NCBI RefSeq assembly: GCF_030272615.1
Contig: NC_081412.1
Span: 339,750,870-339,814,869 of the forward strand
DNA length: 64,000 bases
Direction: 5' to 3'
Source of the DNA: Cryptomeria japonica
Taxonomy: Eukaryota; Streptophyta; Pinopsida; Cupressales; Cupressaceae
This document shows, piece by piece, positions 46,109 to 57,269 of the stretch. The first letter of the stretch is position 1. Each line of letters starts with the position of its first letter. The translations under genes were made by a program, and so were the position numbers. The notes under the pieces were generated by a model. The model was given only the letters and a program-made list of their open reading frames with translations, was not told the DNA's origin and ran no database searches.

Positions 46109-48720
46109 GTATGCCCCTTGCGGGCATAGCAAGAATTCAGATCTCTGGTAGAGCAGACCATGTGCCTTTATTCATTGACCTGTTTTGGTGGCCTCAAGCC
46201 CCAAAAACTAAACACTAATTCTTTCCTCTATCAAACATCTGATTCTCATCATGAAGTAGTATAAAAACTTTGAAATTAGTGATATCACCTGATTGGCAAT
46301 TCCTGACATAAGATGCATCATCCATCCTTATTTTATAAGGATTCTTTATTTCACCTAGATTACCATTATCCCCTATTCCATAGGAAATGGTATTTATACT
46401 TTTACAAAAGTTTGCTTCTTGTGGCATCCGCATATTTTTCATCTCTATTTTATTGGAATGTTGCATATTATCTAATCGATACTTCTTTTCACCTTTTATT
46501 TTATCTCTATGTGATGTACCTTCCTTTTGTAACTCTCTTATTTTTGTGGTCCTTAAGAAAACATAAAACTAAAAAGAAATAAAGATAGAAACCCCAACAA
46601 TAGACATTAGCAACAAATTACAAGGGGAATTTATAAGTTATTATGCTTAGCCATGAGATGACGATAAAGAAGAATGACAAATCTCAACATACGGAGGGAT
46701 AAGATACTTCAACACATTCAAACAGAGATACCAAAGGTTGCTTATGCATCATCACATCAATTGTACAAATCACATATGCATAAAAAGACTACCAATTTGA
46801 CATACCAGAAATCAGCAATGATAACACATGAATACATTTAGAATATACGAACTAAAACGTATTCTTCATTATCCTTTTGGAAATATACAAGTCCAAAATC
46901 CTTTCTCTACATAGTGAAAATCAAAATGTCATTACAAGTTTCTCCTATAATTCCAGCATAGTTTTCCCCTCTGTAAAAGGTCCCCCCCCTTTAACAATGC
47001 AAAAGCCTTCCATTTATAGGCTTATAGGATAACTACCTTATAACCAACTTCAATCCTGGGTTAATAACTAACTCTTTTCTGCGTAAATCTCAATGAGTTA
47101 GTAACCTACACTTTTATGTGCAAAAGAAGTCAACTTTCTAACCTTAGGTTACAATAAGTGACATAAGTCACTTTTTATAAAAATAATATCAAACCCATTA
47201 CATTGAAGAAATAATTCATTTGTCAATTTTGTCGAGGTGGCCTCTATCTTCATTTGCTTCATCTGAAGTTGTCATCATCTCGCCATTTGGAGTTATAGAG
47301 CCTTGCTCATTCTGTGGTCATTTCATTTAATTCTGCAAGATGTCTCTTGGAGGAATTTAGTCAAATAGTTGTAGTACTCTTATATTTGCTTCTACCTTTT
47401 GCGCGAAATCTCGTTAATGTATTTTCCATCCATAGGCTCTTCAATGAATTCATTGCGCAAGCCTTGAAACCATACATGCCTAAAGACCCTCATTTCTTTG
47501 GAGCATCTCGAACTATAACCTGTTATCATTTTCATGTGTTTCTTTCTCTATTTTTGTCATGGTTGGTTTCACTTGTTTGATATCAGCCTCCTTTCTCCAA
47601 CATCTTTCATTTGTATCGATGCCTCCTTATAAGTAATAACCTACCATATAACCATGATGTTGGCTTTGAGAATGCCTCATCAATTATAAACTTTGAAGAA
47701 TTTCCTCGCAAAATCATTCTACAACCATTTCATTACACCTATGAGACGATGTATTAACTGAATATCCTTATTTCATTGTGGGATGTGAGATGGTATCATC
47801 TAAAAGCATCTATGACATGGTCTGCACGCTGTCTATGCCTCCATTTCTTGCTTTCAAATGTGCAATGAGGATTTTGATGAATCTATCCTTACACTGGCGA
47901 ATGGCATTTCCTTGTATATTTCTAAATATTTTTCAATGAATCTCTCCTTCGATGTGATAGCACTCTTTATTCACTGGCCCGAGACCTTCCTTTAGGTTGA
48001 GGCGTACAGTCAATAGCACCCCCTCTTGTTCGAGAGGCATGCAGCCAATTTCATATACAATTCCAGAAGCAGTAGCAGCATAAGGAAAGGCAGAGTTTGT
48101 TCAAGATCGAGACCCAGAAGAAGATACAACAGATTTCAATACAATGCCCATTGGAGAGCTATAGCCCATTCCAGGTGCATGTCCAAGTGCTACTATAGTT
48201 GATCAAGACCCAGCATCAATTGAAGCACTTTGATAGCTAGTAGCATAGCCCCCAAGCATGGATCAGGATCGAGAGCTTATTATTGCAGAGACTCCATGGA
48301 AGGGTCAACATACATCTAACCCTATTCATTAAAACACAAAATTGGTCCTACTCTACGGGCTACCATTCCTCTTGCTGCCATTTGGAGATTCGATCTCTTG
48401 TATACGTATTAACAAGGTATCTATTTGAAGCATTTAATAAATATCTTGCAATTATCATATGTCATGATATGACATCGATTTGTGGTGTTTTGTTAAATAG
48501 TTCATATACGCAAAATTCATCAGGAACCAGCACCCATCCTCCCAATCCAATTACGCATGCATTCAGGGGATATTTTCAAGAAGTGTGAACCATTGTGCTG
48601 CAAAGAAGGAGATGCGAAGTATCATAGATCTGAGCCCGGCTGTTACATACTACTCATGATGAACAATTGTCAGCCACCAACCACTAATCAAACGACCCCA
48701 CAATTTGCATATATTTATTC
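46109..48720 (+). other. AT-rich interval, no recognised gene
   Basis: If 44820-46090 is a 5' LTR, its internal region should start here, but no gag or pol motif is visible. The stretch at 48040-48240 has the feel of coding sequence (QDRDPEEDTTDFNTMPIGEL on the plus strand) but I do not recognise it. Confidence 0.4.
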
Positions 48721-48722
48721 AA

Positions 48723-49400
48723 TTATGGCAGGCCGTGAGATGACATTGTAGAAGCATTTAGCACATAATCCCATAGACTGGTAAACTCTTGAGTTGCTAT
48801 CCACACGTAACTAGTCTCCATCATTCCCATCTCTTGCGCCTCCATGAATAGATTCATGCTCAGGTCACAAGGAGCGTGGACAATAAACACACTTGATTGT
48901 ATTGTCTTGAGTTTATGAAGCTCTTCCCTTATTGTTTGTTCCTGTGCAGTTAAAGGAATCATTGATGTGTATACGATTTCACAGTTGAGATCTCGAAGGG
49001 CATCACATAACGAGGACATGCCTCCGAAACTAAAATCATCATTTGAGTGAAGAAATGCAGCTCTTCTCCAGCCATAATGTTTAACCAGGGCTGCTACGAC
49101 TTTCATCTGATTGCGATCGTTGTGTGCCATGCGAACAAAATATGGGAATCTCTGGTTGGAGAGCACAGGACTTGAGTCGGACAGTGACAAAATTGGTACA
49201 TTAGCAGCCTCTCCAAGATCTGATATAAACGGCCCAGCCTCATATCTTTGTGTTTGTATCAATGCCACTACTTCGTTGGCCAAAAGATCAACAACTGCCT
49301 TCCAAATCTGCCTTCCAAATCTGCCAAATAATTTGGTCAAACAGTCCACATGCATTGTCAATGTTCCATATTTGCAACGTTGAAGTGCAATATTGTCCAA
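48723..49400 (-). pseudogene. Glutamate-receptor-like (GLR) N-terminal domain fragment
   Basis: A 225-codon minus-strand frame matches the extracellular amino-terminal (LIVBP-like) domain of plant glutamate-receptor-like channels: AVVDLLANEVVALIQTQRYE, GPFISDLGEAANVPILSLSD, SSPVLSNQRFPYFVRMAHND, VVAALVKHYGWRRAAFLHSN, and a MEAQEMGMMETSYVWIATQE block. Plant GLRs are plasma-membrane ligand-gated cation channels of about 900 residues. Here there is no signal peptide, no ligand-binding core and no membrane segment. The conserved IGPQ motif reads IQTQ. A 12-bp direct duplication (CTGCCTTCCAAA) lies at its N-terminal side. The match ends at ASTMSS about 49 residues before the family would leave this domain. 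It could be one exon of a larger gene or a transposed gene fragment. I favour a fragment. Confidence 0.72.
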
Positions 49401-49756
49401 TTAAATTCTGCTTGCCTGAGATTGATATACTGCTGGTAGTTGTGAAAACATTTTCAATAACTCCATTGTGTGCATGTACTGCAATTTTGACAACCATAAG
49501 ATGGCATCTCCGTGAGGCACTATGTCAAATGGTTTGTAGCTTGTCTATGCCTTCCATATTTTGCACACATATTTACATTTCATGGCATGTGAATACTGCC
49601 TTGATTTGCAATTATGTCTTCCAGTATAACAACAACTTTAACATCTAACGAACTCCTTCTCTTCTTCAATTCATTTTGAATGCTCATAACCTTGTTTGCA
49701 GTCTTCCTTTACTTTTCTCCTTTTTTTGAATTCTTTCTTTGATAAAATCTACAAGA

Positions 49757-49982
49757 GGTTAAGAATGCTAAAAAACTGAGCATTTCTAACCTTCTTGATA
49801 AAGTTGGGCCCGCAAGGTTAAGAAATGAGGTTAGAAATGCTCAATTTTTTAGCATTCCTAACCTTTTTGTGATAGGTTAGATATACGGGTTAGAAATGCT
49901 CAAAAAGTGAGCATTTCTAACCTTTTTGACAAAAGGTTGAAAAATGAGGTTAAAAATGCTCAAAAAGTGAGCATTTCTAACC
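49757..49982. repeat. Four tandem hairpins (GGTTAGAAATGCTC arms)
   Basis: Inverted repeats occur at 49757-49791, 49829-49863, 49888-49922 and 49948-49982. The third is perfect: GGTTAGAAATGCTC, a 7-base loop, then GAGCATTTCTAACC. The others differ by one to three bases. Starts are 72, 59 and 60 bp apart. Related half-copies (AAGGTTAAGAAATGAGG) lie between them. Confidence 0.93.
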
Positions 49983-49983
49983 T

Positions 49984-50492
49984 TCTGGTTGAGCAAGCTA
50001 TCCTTTACACATTGGAAACCATTTTTCACTGAGAATGGATCAAGGAAGAATGCCACCGATGACTGAAGTCGATTTTCTCATCGCAAATGAACAAAAATAA
50101 TAAAATAATTTAAAATATTAAATTATCATTTGAGAAATAATTTAAATATTTTAAATATAATGCTTTGGCTGGAGAAAAATGGCATAACTTTCAAACAACA
50201 GGGAGTTAAGTCCTGAAATTTGAAACACGCGTCAACGGTAGGGAAATAGATCCACACAATTATTTATGACTCATGAAGAAACCTTAAATGAGATATTTTA
50301 ATCATTTGGCAACAAGAGAACACCAAAAATTGAAAGTTTAAAATATGACAAAAGTATGAACTAGGTTCAGGTCAAAGTTGGCCACACGATATAAAATGTT
50401 TAGATCTTGAATGTCAAGTGATTTCCCTTAATTTGTGATAATTTTCAAAATTCTTTCATTTTTCATATTCTGACTTGTAAGGACCTTGGATT
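49984..50492. other. AT-rich flank, no gene seen
   Basis: Nothing recognisable. It ends at the GCGTG target duplication (50493-50497) of the next element. Confidence 0.6.
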
Positions 50493-50497
50493 GCGTG

Positions 50498-51811
50498 TGT
50501 AGCATAGGAAATCGAAAATCATCACAAGCAAATATCAATATTAGTAATCTAGCTCAATCACGAAAGCTCAAATGCAATGATCTATCCTAATTACATCCAA
50601 TAGAGATATGAAAACAAGATATTCAAGATCGAAAACTTAAGCAAACCAAATGCAGACTTGAATGTCTCCTTCATGTGGCTCCATTGTCCTTCTTTCTTCT
50701 TCAAATAGCTTTGTTGTGGATCTCACCTACAAGTGCATACACATGAGATGAAAGCAAGTAGACAAGATAGTAGCGCAAGAATACTCGAAGCGTGATTGAT
50801 TCGACAAAGTGATTAGTTGGGGATCAGGATTGAAGAAATTTATCCAATTTATAGATAAATTGGAGAAAAGACAAGATTAGCATGAAAGTGATTCGAATGG
50901 AAATTCAAATCAAGAATAGCAAAATTATGACATGTGTATGACAAATTGCTATGCAAGGATTTATGACGATTTATGACAATTTATGACAAATTGCTATACA
51001 AAGATTTATGACAAGAATTTGAAATAGAAATAGACATTTAGGAATTTAGGAGAAATTAGAAAATTAAGTTGGAAAATAATGACTTGGAAATTAGAAAATT
51101 GATGAAAATTAGGTAAATTAATTAACAATTTCTCATTCATTAATTAATTTACAAAAATAGGAGGAATTAATTAGCCATTAAATAAACATTTAATTGTAAC
51201 AAGAAGACTTAGGATAAATAAATAAATTATTTAACCTAGAGGGAAAATGACAAACAAGATTAAATGAGTAAATCATAAAACCTTAGAAGATGAATTAGAA
51301 ATGCAAGGACGACAATTAGGTCTTGATATAAAATTGATTTGATGCCGATTCGACCATGATTTTGAATTGATAAATGATTTGATTGATAAATGCGCCAATT
51401 AACGAGGAACAATGACTAATTGATCCAAATTGATATGATTGAGAAGAACGATGATTGATGTCAAATCGATCGCAAAATGACAAGATTGAAAATGACAACA
51501 ATCGATGACAAATCGATCGCAAAAACCCTAATTAGGATTGACGATGTCCAAAATGATGACAAATGAACACGCACATTGATGCGACAGGATAAGATTGACC
51601 AAAATCATGATTGAAGATTGTTATCGACAAGACCAAATTCGAAAGCGAGAAAAATGAGGAATGCAAAAGAAGGACTCGATGCTCGCAAATGATAAAGACC
51701 AAGTGCGAATCATAGGAGAAATGTTAATGCGACGTAAAAACCTTAAAATAAGGCAATGCGCAAATGTTAAAGTACGACTCCGCAAGCGTTGACCATTTTT
51801 AGGTGTCTACA
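50498..51811 (-). repeat. 3' LTR (minus orientation) of PMD-only element
   Basis: 1314 bp. The left edge reads TGTAGCATAGG and the right edge GGTGTCTACA. A minus-strand TATA-like box TCTATAAATTGG lies at 50855-50844. Confidence 0.85.
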
Positions 51812-51825
51812 TTTTGCCCCTCTTT
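51812..51825 (-). other. Polypurine tract of PMD-only element
   Basis: The minus strand reads AAAGAGGGGCAAAA directly before the LTR start TGTAGACACC. It is nearly the same as the tract at 18061-18073. Confidence 0.75.
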
Positions 51826-52358
51826 GAGACAATGCGATTTTAAGCGTTGTTTCAAAGAACAATAATGAAAATGCCCCAGACAATGACAATGACATATGCA
51901 TGCCCCCTTGAGGAATTGGCCGGAAACATGTAGAGAAGAGGCCAATTGATCGATAATAATGATAGAACATGATAGGAGCAAACAGACTGACAATCGGAGA
52001 CCAGATGCACGAAAGACAAGCAATTGAAGACGTAAAAGACCGCGACCAACATGAGATGGAGAGAGTGCACGTCCATCTATGCACTGACAAAGATCTATAA
52101 ATGAGACAAAGAGAGTGAAAATTGCTCATTTGCACTAGCCAAATAGGAGGATTTGTTGCTCTGGAAAAGGACACTTGCAGAGAGATGACGAACATTCCAA
52201 GGGCAGATCACCTCGGAGAATGTGTACGCACATTTAGACGACCGGACGACACGGGAGCAGCGGTATGTATCTCAAAAACCCATATTTTCAATTTTATGAA
52301 TTTGACCTGCTTGCGGGACATTACGGGGCCCACAGAAAATACAGAAAGTGACTTCTGT

Positions 52359-52470
52359 GCTTGTGTAGGGCGAATCCTGCGCTTGTGTAGGGCGAATCCT
52401 GCACTTGTGTAGGGATACACAGGCGTAGGTTATGATACACAGGCGCAGGATGCAGAACACAGGCGTAGAA
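52359..52470 (+). repeat. Short repeats in PMD B leader
   Basis: A 22-bp unit GCTTGTGTAGGGCGAATCCTGC is at 52359 and 52381, with a partial third copy at 52403. It is followed by three copies of ACACAGGCG(T/C)AGG at 52417, 52437 and 52457, 20 bp apart. The second set is close to the reverse complement of the first, so the leader can fold. Confidence 0.85.
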
Positions 52471-52639
52471 GTGCATTGGCAACCCTAATTTTGGTCAAAA
52501 CAGCATGCAAATGATCCGAAAAGGGGGGATAAGGGTAGGATAGGTCAGAATAGCTTAGAAACACCCTGATTTGTGGATGAAAATGAGGAAATGCAACCCG
52601 TAGAAGCAAACCCTAAAACTGACAAAATATGCCCCAATT

Positions 52640-54448
52640 GTGATGCAGAGTCAACAGTATCCATTGATCACACGGGAGAACCGACCTGACTGCTTCATGC
52701 TACGACATAGACTCAGGAGCACGGACAGAGATACATTAGCAGGACTTGGGATATACTATATCACATTCATGCCCGAGATTAGGGCAAACATAGGACTGCT
52801 TACCGCATTGGCAGAGCGATGGCATTCAGAGACCTCCTTCCATCTGGCAACTGGAGAGGCGACTGTGACACTAGAGGATGTATGGCGTATCCTCTGCATT
52901 CCGATTCATGGAGAGATGGTAGAGTATGACCCAGTGACAGGGAGAGACGCGTTGTGCAGATTATTTGAGTGCGACGCAGAGGATCTGGATATCGTAGAGA
53001 GGGAGATCGGCTGGGAGACCATGGCATCAGAGTATGATCGCCGATATGTGGTGATAGCAGTGGTGATAGCATGTCTACTAGCAAGAGACAGACAAGGACA
53101 TGGATTCCCTATTGGATGGGGAAGAGTGCTAGAGCAGATGGCGAGAGAGGGGACGGTGTACGCATGGGGACCATGTGTGCTTGCTATGCTATATTTTCAG
53201 CTGCATCAGATAACATATCAGGGAGTGCAGACTTTGAGCTGTGGAGTCACATTGCTACAGGTATGGGCATTTGAGCACATAGCCATATGTCGACCAATTA
53301 CAGAGAGACAGGTAGTACCACACCGACCATATATGTATTGCTATGGGGGAGCACTGAGACAGGGTCCTTTTGGATACATATTATATTGGCGACACGAGCT
53401 AGACAGACTGAGAGAGTTCACATGGAGGCCATATCGTGATTGCCTTGGATGGTCAGATGATAGTGATGAGCTACCGTATTGTAGACATGAGAGGTACCTG
53501 ATTGGGCGACCAGTGAATCGCCAGAGAGTGATTGAGATGTACCTGCCAGAGAGAGTCAGATGACAGTTTGGAGAGAGGCAGGATGTACCTAGGAGGACTG
53601 CACACTTTGCCCGATCTCACAAAGAGACGAGTCAGTGGGGGAGTATGGTTCAGCCACACATAGCATATGCTGACTTCACACAGCTACAACAGAGACAGTG
53701 GGATTGGAGATCAGAGGTAGAGGACGCCGGGATGACAAAGGAGTATGAGAGATGGTTTGCACGACGACGGCCAGTGCCATTGACAGATCCTGATATTTCG
53801 GTACCTAAGAGACAGGAGGACTTCCCACTCGCAGGAGAGGAGGAGGGAGATGATGAGGGCGGTGATGAGGATGAGGGCGGTGATGAGGACGAAGATGATG
53901 AGGATGAAGATTATGAGCTAGATTTAGCCGATCAGGAGTCATTGCAGGATATACCCATAGAGCCGGAGACAGCTAGGATAGAGGAGATGGAGATGTGCAG
54001 GGCTACCATAGCGAGTCAACATGATCATATTGCGACATTAGAGAGACAGAATGCTATCTTGAGGACAGAGCATGATCAGTTCAGAGCAGAGATAGCCAGA
54101 CTTACAGCAGCTCAAGATACAGCAATAGCCCAGGCACAGCGAGAAGAACAGAGAGTCACTGAGTATATTGGGTCGATTAGGGACGCTAGTGCATGGGAGA
54201 TGGCATAGATGTTGGTAGAGACCGGAGAGGAGATACGCCATTGGAGGACACTATATGAGAGTGCAATTCCACCAGAGCAGAGAGCAGCTTCATATCGGGC
54301 ACGATCGAGGACAGAGAGCAGGGCACGCTCTCAGAGGTCATTGAGCAGCATGGGAGTGAGTGGACCTATGAGACCACCACATCCAGGACCAGGAGGGACA
54401 TCATCCGCGAGACATGGCAGGGATGAGGAGGACAGAGGGAGCACCTAG
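52640..54448 (+). pseudogene. PMD gene B, long PMD protein with two stops
   Basis: A single frame of about 602 codons, interrupted only by TGA at 53561-53563 and TAG at 54206-54208; all three open segments share one phase. Residues about 1-300 are a plant mobile domain (PF10536-type): LTALAERWHSETSFHLATGE, TLEDVWRILCIPIHGEMVEY, IGWGRVLEQMAREGTVYAWG, LLQVWAFEHIAICRP and GYILYWRHELDRL. Next comes a linker (FARRRPVPLTDPDISVPKRQ), an Asp/Glu/Gly-rich acidic block (53840-53940), a coiled coil (ATLERQNAILRTEHDQFRAE) and a basic, Arg/Ser-rich C-terminus with PPHPGPGG. Host PMD proteins (MAIN/MAIL family) act in the nucleus in silencing and genome maintenance. The element-borne role is unknown. It is antisense to the LTRs. 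GC content is clearly higher than in the flanks. Start: ATG at 52640, after an 828-bp leader. Confidence 0.85.
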
Positions 54449-55047
54449 TGACAGAGGCACATGCTCCTTATGACAAACAGTGGACATTATGTAGTTTGAC
54501 ATTTTGTAGTCAGCCTGCAGGCCATACTTAGGACAGACAGTCCAATTTTGTACTCCGATATTATGTTGATATATGATATGATATGCATCGATATGATGGG
54601 ATGCAATGTGTGATGACTTATGTTATTTGCCATGTATGGATGACTTATGCACTGTTGATGTACCATTGTGGAACATGTATGGATATATATTTTTTTATGT
54701 GTTTTTGATGCATTTATAATATGAAATGGATAAAATGCTTGATATGATGCTTGATGTAATGCAAATGTACTAACCAAATGGATGCAGGGTACAACATATG
54801 TGTGGAGATCGGAGAACTAGACCGAACTGACTATCCGAACTGACGGAAGAAATGTTAGTAAGAAGAAAATGAGACAGAGGATAGTTAGAGACGAAAAAAA
54901 ACTTGCTTTTAGTAATGCACTTTGTAGGTGAGAACCTTTATTTTAATGTAGCAAAATGGATGCGTAGCATCATGGCATTGAAGGCCAGAGCTGAAATGCA
55001 AACCCTTTTGCAAAAGACAGACACATCACAGACAAATAGCAATCACA
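54449..55047. other. Spacer of PMD-only element
   Basis: A GATATGAT-rich stretch near 54560-54750 is followed by unassigned sequence up to the 5' LTR. No primer binding site is recognised next to the LTR edge at about 55047. Confidence 0.6.
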
Positions 55048-56357
55048 ACAAAAAGGAATTCGGAAATCATCACAAGCAAATAACAAATACTAATCTAGCT
55101 CAATCACGAAAGCTCAAATGCAATGATCAATCCTAAACACACTCAATAAAGACATGAAAGCAAAACATTCAAGATTAAAAGCTAAGCAAACCAAATGCAG
55201 ATCTGAATATCTCCTTCATGTGGCTCCATTGTCCTTCTTTCTTCTTCAAATAGCTTTGTTTGTGGATCTCACCTACAAGTGCATACACATGAGATGAAAG
55301 CAAGTAGACAAGATAGTAGTGCAAGAATACTCGAAGCATGATTGATTTGACAAAGTGATTAGTTGGGGATTAGGATTGAAGAAATTCATCCAATTTATAG
55401 ATAAATTGGAGAAAAGACAAGATTAGCATGAAAGTGATTCAAATGGAAATTCAAATCAAGAATAGCAAAATTATGACATGTGTATGACAAATTGCTATGC
55501 AAGGATTTATGACGATTTATGACAATTTATGACAAATTGCTATGCAAAGATTTATGACAAGAATTTGAAATAGAAATAGACATTTAGGAATTTAGGAGAA
55601 ATTAAAAAATTAAGTTGGAAAATAATGACTTGGAAATTAGAAAATTGATGAAAATTAGGTAAATTAATTAATAATTTCTCATTCATTAATTAATTTACAA
55701 AAATAGGAGGAATTAATTAGCCATTAAATAAACATTTAATTGTGACAAGAAGACTTAGGATAAATAAATAAATTATTTAACCTAGAGGGAAAATGACAAA
55801 CAAGATTAAATGAGTAAATCATAAAACCTTAGAAGATGAATTAGAAATGCAAGGACGACAATTAGGTCTTGATATAAAATTGATTTGATGTCGATTCGAC
55901 CATGATTTTGAATTGATAAATGATTTGATTGATAAATGCGCCAATTAACGAGGAACAATGACTAATTGATCCAAATTGATATGATTGAGAAGAATGACGA
56001 TCGATGTCAAATCGATCGCAAAATGACAAGATTGAAAATGACAATGATCGATGACAAATCGATCGCAAAAACCCTAATTAGGATTGACAATGTCCAAAAT
56101 GATGACAAATGAACACGCACATTGATGCAACAAGATAAGATTGACCAAAATCATGACTGAAGATTGTTATCGACAAGACCAAATTCGAAAGCGAGAAAAA
56201 TGAGGAATGCAGAAGAAGGACTCGATGCTCGCAAATGATAAAGACCAAGTGCGAATCATAGGAGAAATGTTAATGCGACGTAAAAACCCTAAAATAAGGC
56301 AATGCGCAAATGTTAAAGTACGACTCCGCAAGCGTTGACCATTTTTAGGTGTCTACA
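55048..56357 (-). repeat. 5' LTR (minus orientation) of PMD-only element
   Basis: It is collinear with 50498-51811 from the AATCATCACAAGCAAAT block onward. Its inner ~20 bp (55045-55064) diverge from the partner and the CTACA end is not preserved there. A minus-strand TATA-like box lies at 55401-55390, about 960 bp into the LTR. Confidence 0.82.
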
Positions 56358-56456
56358 GCGTGTTCACTGTTTACGCAAAAATAGCTATTGGATCTTTACT
56401 CGACACTGAAACTGATTTGAAGTTCAAATTTTATGTAGGCCAAATATGGGGGCAAC

Positions 56457-57110
56457 AGGTTCATAGCAATTTTGCATCAACCAAAAACATTTTCTTTCTG
56501 TTTTGCTTTCTATTTGTAGTTCCATTTTTCCTTTTTGTGTGTCTCGGTTTTGGCTCACCGGGTCCTATGGAGTTGGATTCTTCTTGAAGACTTGATCATC
56601 TTTCTTGCTTCCAGACCGCATCGCTTTTGGATCATTTTTCGGCAAGATATCGATATCGGTTTCCTTTACAATTTCTTGTTACCGGTTGGCAGTTCTTGTT
56701 ACCGATTGTCTGGACCTATTTTGGTGTTCTACCAGAACCCATTCCGAAGCTTGCAGAGCCTTGGGCGTTGATTCCGATGTTCCTTGGGTTTTGATCCTTT
56801 GGATCAATATATAAAATTGTAATTGCACATTAGAATGCAATCAATTAGAGAATCAAGTAGCTAGACTATGCGTAGAAGATATATCTTACGATTCAAGGTC
56901 TCGGTTGTGACCTATTCTGTATGTTCTACTAGGCCTGTGAGTCGGTATGTTGTAATCCGATTGTTACCAATTGGGTGTAATCGATTTTCATGTAATAAAA
57001 CAATCTGTTTTGCATTGCCTCCATCATATCTTTATGTTTTTGTTGTGTTTACTCTTTCTGACCGGTCTGGATTGATCTCTTTGAGGTCCCTCCTCACCAA
57101 TGACTGCTTC
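56457..57110 (+). repeat. Chromovirus LTR fragment
   Basis: It is homologous to the LTRs at 30969-31740 and 36384-37203 from the GCATCAACCAAAAACATTTT block to the end GACTGCTTCA. The first ~30 bp of the LTR are missing. No internal region follows, so it is a truncated solo LTR or a 3' remnant. Confidence 0.8.
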
Positions 57111-57269
57111 AAGTCGATAGACGTCCAACACTGGTCCCCGAGTCTGTACAGTGAGGATGATCTTCGTGAGTGCCTGATGAATAAAACTCAGCCACTCAGC
57201 GATGCCCTCTACAAACACAAAACATCTCTCTATCAGTATCCATGGCATCAAAATATATACATGCATATA

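Larger units (their letters stand above)
50498..56357 (-). mobile_element. Small LTR element carrying only an antisense PMD gene
   Basis: Two direct repeats of about 1.31 kb bound a 3.2-kb interior. Outer ends are TGTAG and CTACA, and the flanks are a perfect 5-bp target duplication GCGTG (50493-50497 and 56358-56362). The polypurine tract AAAGAGGGGCAAAA (minus strand, 51825-51812) adjoins the LTR start TGTAGACACC, so the element reads on the minus strand. Its only gene, PMD B, is on the plus strand. No gag, protease, RT, RNase H or integrase is present. LTR start, polypurine tract and gene match the Tat element at 16750-39200, so this looks like a non-autonomous Tat derivative. In the terminal ~210 bp of the LTRs I count only 3 differences. 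Confidence 0.85.

Noticed and set aside
47314-47580. Hydrophobic 88-codon frame
   Set aside because: T-rich AT-rich DNA gives Leu/Phe/Val-rich frames by chance; no family resemblance.
52122-52412. 96-codon plus-strand frame before PMD B
   Set aside because: It overlaps the leader repeats and has no recognisable motif; probably leader sequence.
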